Part shown: in pieces, positions 31,790-35,436 of the stretch
Position numbering within the stretch: the first letter of the stretch is position 1
Layout of the letters: each line of letters begins with the position of its first letter
Assembly: GCA_000969725.1 (NCBI GenBank)
Contig: JXSR01S073203.1
DNA: 35,436 nucleotides
From: Ophiothrix spiculata
Taxonomy: Eukaryota; Echinodermata; Ophiuroidea; Amphilepidida; Ophiotrichidae
Direction: 5' to 3' (one strand)
Notes under the pieces: model-generated
The model's input: only the letters and a program-made list of their open reading frames with translations
Told to the model about the DNA's origin: nothing
Databases searched by the model: none
Program-made: the position numbers and the translations under genes

Positions 31790-32195
31790 TCCCGAGTTAA
31801 ATAAAATCAACATGGATTTCACGGTTTAATATCATAGTCATTTGAATATATCTGCAGTATATGTTTCAAAGCATCTTCACTCAAAACGTTGAATATAAAT
31901 GTTTTCTTTGTGTCTCTTTTCTTACTATCGTTTACCGAATACATAATCAAACTCATAAATATTTCTTTCATGATTGACCTTAGGAGTGCTTTCTTTAATT
32001 TCTCACTTCAACTGCATGAGTCACATACTTACAATAAGTTTTAACTTTATCACACTGTTTGATCCGTTGAGGATTGTTTATTTCATAGAGTTCGTCTCAG
32101 TTTACACATTCAGCATAAAAAGATGACAAGATTTACGTAGAAATTGCGAGTAAAATCTTCAGCTGAATATTCATCCATTGGCACTCTTATTGCCA
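31790..32195 (+). repeat. Direct repeat family delta, copy 3 (longest)
   Basis: It aligns with copy 1 over its whole length, from aaataaaatcaac / atttgaatatatctgc to atcttcagctgaata / catccattggcactctta. It runs almost directly into epsilon copy 2. Confidence 0.85.
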
Positions 32196-32244
32196 ACTAA
32201 CTACAAAGTAGGCTCGTAACATCGACTACCTTAGAAGAAATTAC

Positions 32245-32640
32245 GGCTACATCAATATGTGACCGTCCATCCCAAACTAGCCGTAAATGCAGTCTCTTGC
32301 CATTTCCATTTTTTAAATATTTGCAAAGGTAATGTTATAAGGATTATCAGAAATCAAGTTATGGTCCGTTTAAGGTTGTTAGGGAGTAAAATGTATAATT
32401 GAGATAAACGCGTTTAAAGATCAGGAAGCACTACATTTTCTGTTCCTTGAAAAATATAGTTTCTATTTCCGATTAGTTTCTTGATATGAAAGTTTGTTGG
32501 TGTTATTAAGTAAGCACAAGGATTGTGAAATCTGTAAAAAATAAAATTCCGCAAATTACGACCTAAACATGTATGTTCACTTCACTGAAGTTTATTGGCA
32601 GCATTTACGGCTCATTTGATATGAACAGTCACATATGTAT
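32245..32640 (+). repeat. Interspersed repeat family epsilon, copy 2
   Basis: Counterpart of 7205-7640 with the same order of words (tgtgaccgtccatccc, agccgtaaatgcag, ccatttccatttttta, ggagtaaaatgtata, ctacattttctgttc, tttccgatta, agtaagcacaag, tttgatatgaac). A segment of about 30 bp differs in length between copies after gttataaggatta. Non-coding. Confidence 0.7.
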
Positions 32641-34420
32641 GTTTATTTTTTGATAAGAAAACAAATTATACATGAGTGTACCGCTTAAAAAAAACCTTTT
32701 ACATTGTGATAAAAATGACTTAACATCTTCAACTAAGGAACCAGGAATGTTTTTCCTTACTAGCATTGCCCATTTTTTGCGTTACAGGAATAATGTTAAT
32801 ACAATCTTACGACTCTGATTGTTTTTTTTCAAAAACAAAGAAATGTTGAAATTTGAGACAAAATTGCCCATGTCTGAAATTAGTGTTACCGGTAACCCTA
32901 AATTTCACTTGGCAGCTGCATGACACTGTTGCTTTAATTCTGCTTTATACTGGGTCAAATTCAATCCATTATAAGCTCAATTTGAGGTGAAAAATTCAAT
33001 TCTTATAATTGTCCCAGAATAATATTTTAAGGAAACTATAGGAGTATAAAATTTTGGAAGGGCACAAATGGGATACTGCAAGAAAAGAAAGAAAATTAAG
33101 AATTATGTTGATTTCTGACTTTGAAATGTATTTGCACTATTAAGTAGGTACAAATTAATTATTATGTAGACTTTTTTTAAATTTTTGGAAATCATGGACA
33201 ATCATTTTAATACAGAATTGATAACTGATGTTATGTAATCAATTTATAAAAGGTTTGGTACATTCTCCCAGCTTTATAGTTTACCTTAAATTGATTGGCT
33301 TTTATCTTTTGACTATTGATAAAGGTTTAGTAAGATTTGTTTCGACATACACAGTAATGCAAGAACCATTGCCTCCAGCGTGATTCGTATGCCTTTATTT
33401 GTTTCCTTTTTATTCTTTATCCTATAGACGGTATATACGGTAGACTACGTATTTGCCGCCATTGTGCATGATAAAAAATATTGATCTACTTGCGGGACAT
33501 CTAAAAAATTAAAAATTTTAACATTAAGAGTTGGCAATTGGCAAAACAAAAGTAACGAATTTGCGGCATTTGAAAAAAAATAAAGTGTACTGGCTAAAAA
33601 TGTGTTATCAGGGAAAGGTTGCAAATGTCAATTTTCATGAAAACATTTCTGCCCTCCATAAGTAAAAACGCAGTATGTTTCACATAAGGATAAGGGATAA
33701 GGTTAAAGAATTCGAACTAGTTTTCACATTGTGACAAAGTGAGTAATATTGCATTTCCAAAAGTCATAAGACATGTACATGAAGTACCTTTTATGATGTC
33801 ATATAGTTTGTAACATTCTGTTTTTTAAAGTTGGGGTACAGAATGGACGTTATTTGATTTGATTTTAATATTGAGTATAAGTGTTGTCCAATCTTAATAG
33901 GACTGTCATCTCTTACTAAGTTGTTTCATTTAATATGCAACTGATAAATCAATTACGCCATTTTAACCCTTGCTTTTATTGCTAAACAATATCAACATCG
34001 ACAAAAAGCTTAAAATCACAACATAAAAAAATATCTAGGCATTTGTTGCTTTATTTCGAAAAGATAAAATAGGTCATATATGACCATAGCGAAACCAATG
34101 TTTGCCTCAACACATCAAAAGGGAAATTTTTGCGACTAAATTAAACTTTAAAATTTATAAAGAAACTAAAAAGGAAATTGTGCGCCTCTTTCATTTTAGC
34201 TTAAAAAGTGACCAATTTTTAAAAGCTTTCTCATTATAAAACCTTAAAAATACTCGCTCAATTAAAGCGAATGGCCTATAGAATCTTCTCGCTACTTTTT
34301 ACCTATATATTTTGTTACGTGAATTGATAGAACATGTTGTTTTGGGAAAAAAAGTGTGCAAACAGTAATTCTAGTTTAAAATCTTATAAATATATTGTTT
34401 CTAAATCAGTGATGGGCAAA
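32641..34420. other. Unannotated AT-rich DNA
   Basis: No frames above 60 codons. The phrase tcttttgactattgataaagg (33308 area) echoes ctgttgactcttgataaagg near 31205, a short unexplained match just outside the foldback element at 31234. Confidence 0.4.
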
Positions 34421-34850
34421 ACAAATAATTTTTGATGAATATATATTAAGTTATCTCTAGGAGCTTTGTTTGATCTTTTTTTTTTCATTTCTATCATCTG
34501 AGGCACACATTTAAACATTAATGAAAACAGTGAATTGTCACACCCACATCACGTAATAAATATATTGCAAAGTTTTTCATTCTAAGTGGAATCTAGGCTA
34601 GTCCCTTTAACACAACGTGTGAATTTTGTAAAAGGCCCTAGAGTGATCTTTCAATGTCGCAAGTCACATTTAATTTAGCTATTTGGCATAATTAGGAGTA
34701 AAAACTAATGTTTTACTCCTAATTATGCCAAAGTGACAATTCACTGTTTTCATAAATTTTTAAATTTGTGCCTCAGATGATAAAAATAACATAGAAGATC
34801 AAACAAAGCTCCTAAAGATAACTTAATATATGTTCATCAAAAATAATGGC
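34421..34850. mobile_element. Foldback element with one arm interrupted
   Basis: The outer arms 34421-34541 and 34733-34850 are inverted copies (aataatttttgatgaa, attaagttatct, aggagctttgtttgatc, atcatctgaggcaca, aaaacagtgaattgtc). The centre is a perfect 22-nt-arm hairpin (34682-34703 and 34711-34732, ggcataattaggagta and complement, 7-nt loop). On the right the outer arm joins the hairpin directly. On the left about 140 bases (34542-34681) intervene, so the left arm probably carries an insertion, or the right arm lost that segment. Confidence 0.9.
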
Positions 34851-35436
34851 AATTGGTACTCGTGCTCATCATAAAAAAATGGTGTAAAAGGGTCTGACTT
34901 TGAACCACTATAAGTGGCATCTACGTTTTAGAAAATGGGGTCATTTTAGCACTATTTACGCCATTTAGGGTTGTAAATTCAAGCTACCTCCACCACTTAG
35001 TCTAAGAGTCTTTTTTTCACTTTATATCACTCAGTTGAGTATCGTGGTAGACATGTTCTGTAATGCAAATTAAGGTTATTACAATTGAAGCAAGCTATTC
35101 AAAAATTATGTTGTTATTTCTGTTATCAAGTACGTTCATTCACAGTTTAACAAGACAAATATCTCAATGTTGACACACAAAGATGGTTTCCAGTATTGAT
35201 AAAGATTTCTATCGCTAGGCAATATCCAATGTTTGAATCATCGTAATATGTATCAAGTCAAGGCATTGTGGTCTCTAAACTTTATTTATTTGCAGGACTC
35301 ACGAAGTTAAAATTTGCCTCACAAAACAACAACATGATACAGATCATCTTTCCTTACGTCGTATCATAGCAAAGTGTGTTAGATCTAGTCCGGTATCCCT
35401 CAAGCCCATTTCCACACATTTTGTACACACTGGATG
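34851..35436. other. Unannotated DNA to window end
   Basis: No supported frame or repeat. Confidence 0.4.

Overview
The window is AT-rich (roughly one third G+C by eye), intron- or intergenic-like animal DNA. No open reading frame exceeds 176 codons, there are no operons or bacterial-type signals, and the recognisable coding remains all belong to non-LTR retrotransposons (LINEs). The repeat types (jockey/CR1-like LINE fragments, an insertion with a GCGC-stem tail and (TAA)n, TA- and TTAA-flanked MITEs, long foldback elements) suit an invertebrate, perhaps a lophotrochozoan such as a mollusc. The species call is inference and weak. I see no host gene, exon, tRNA or rRNA that I can defend.

Layout. 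1-2500: mostly unannotated AT-rich DNA with a 14-bp triple repeat, an inverted copy of repeat family beta and a copy of family alpha. 2560-4420: a degraded minus-strand LINE (endonuclease, linker, part of the reverse transcriptase) whose endonuclease is split by a younger 239-bp SINE/LINE-tail insertion. 4980-5130: short palindromes. 6600-7840: a CpG-rich patch, then families epsilon and alpha. 8493-8937: a TA-flanked MITE. 9190-9570: a small tandem duplication. 10241-10818: a TTAA-flanked piggyBac-like MITE. 11820-11995: an odd cluster of CTTGACTAG-like words. 12624-12673: a 50-N gap lying inside a repeat that has a second copy at 28.7 kb.

13362-16402: two direct copies of a ~1.4-kb block. 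One copy has gained a Tc1/mariner-type MITE (15863-16280), and the other copy preserves the empty TA site. 16283-16710, 17679-17860 and 18100-18215: more family copies and a hairpin at 17421-17475. 18459-19734: a 1.3-kb unit with imperfect terminal inverted repeats. 20780-21725, 22807-23435 and 27510-28430: three diverged copies of family gamma. 25540-26360: the 3' end of a second, plus-strand LINE with a mutated catalytic motif and frameshifts. 26489-27122, 31234-31539 and 34421-34850: three long foldback (inverted-repeat) elements. 29886-32195: a three-copy direct repeat, followed by the second epsilon copy (32245-32640).

No gene system is encoded. The window is best read as a record of repeat activity: nested insertion, block duplication, insertion after duplication, and probable deletion between C-tracts. 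All alignments were made by eye. Family names alpha to zeta and the boundaries (about +/-20 bp unless terminal repeats or target duplications fix them) are mine.
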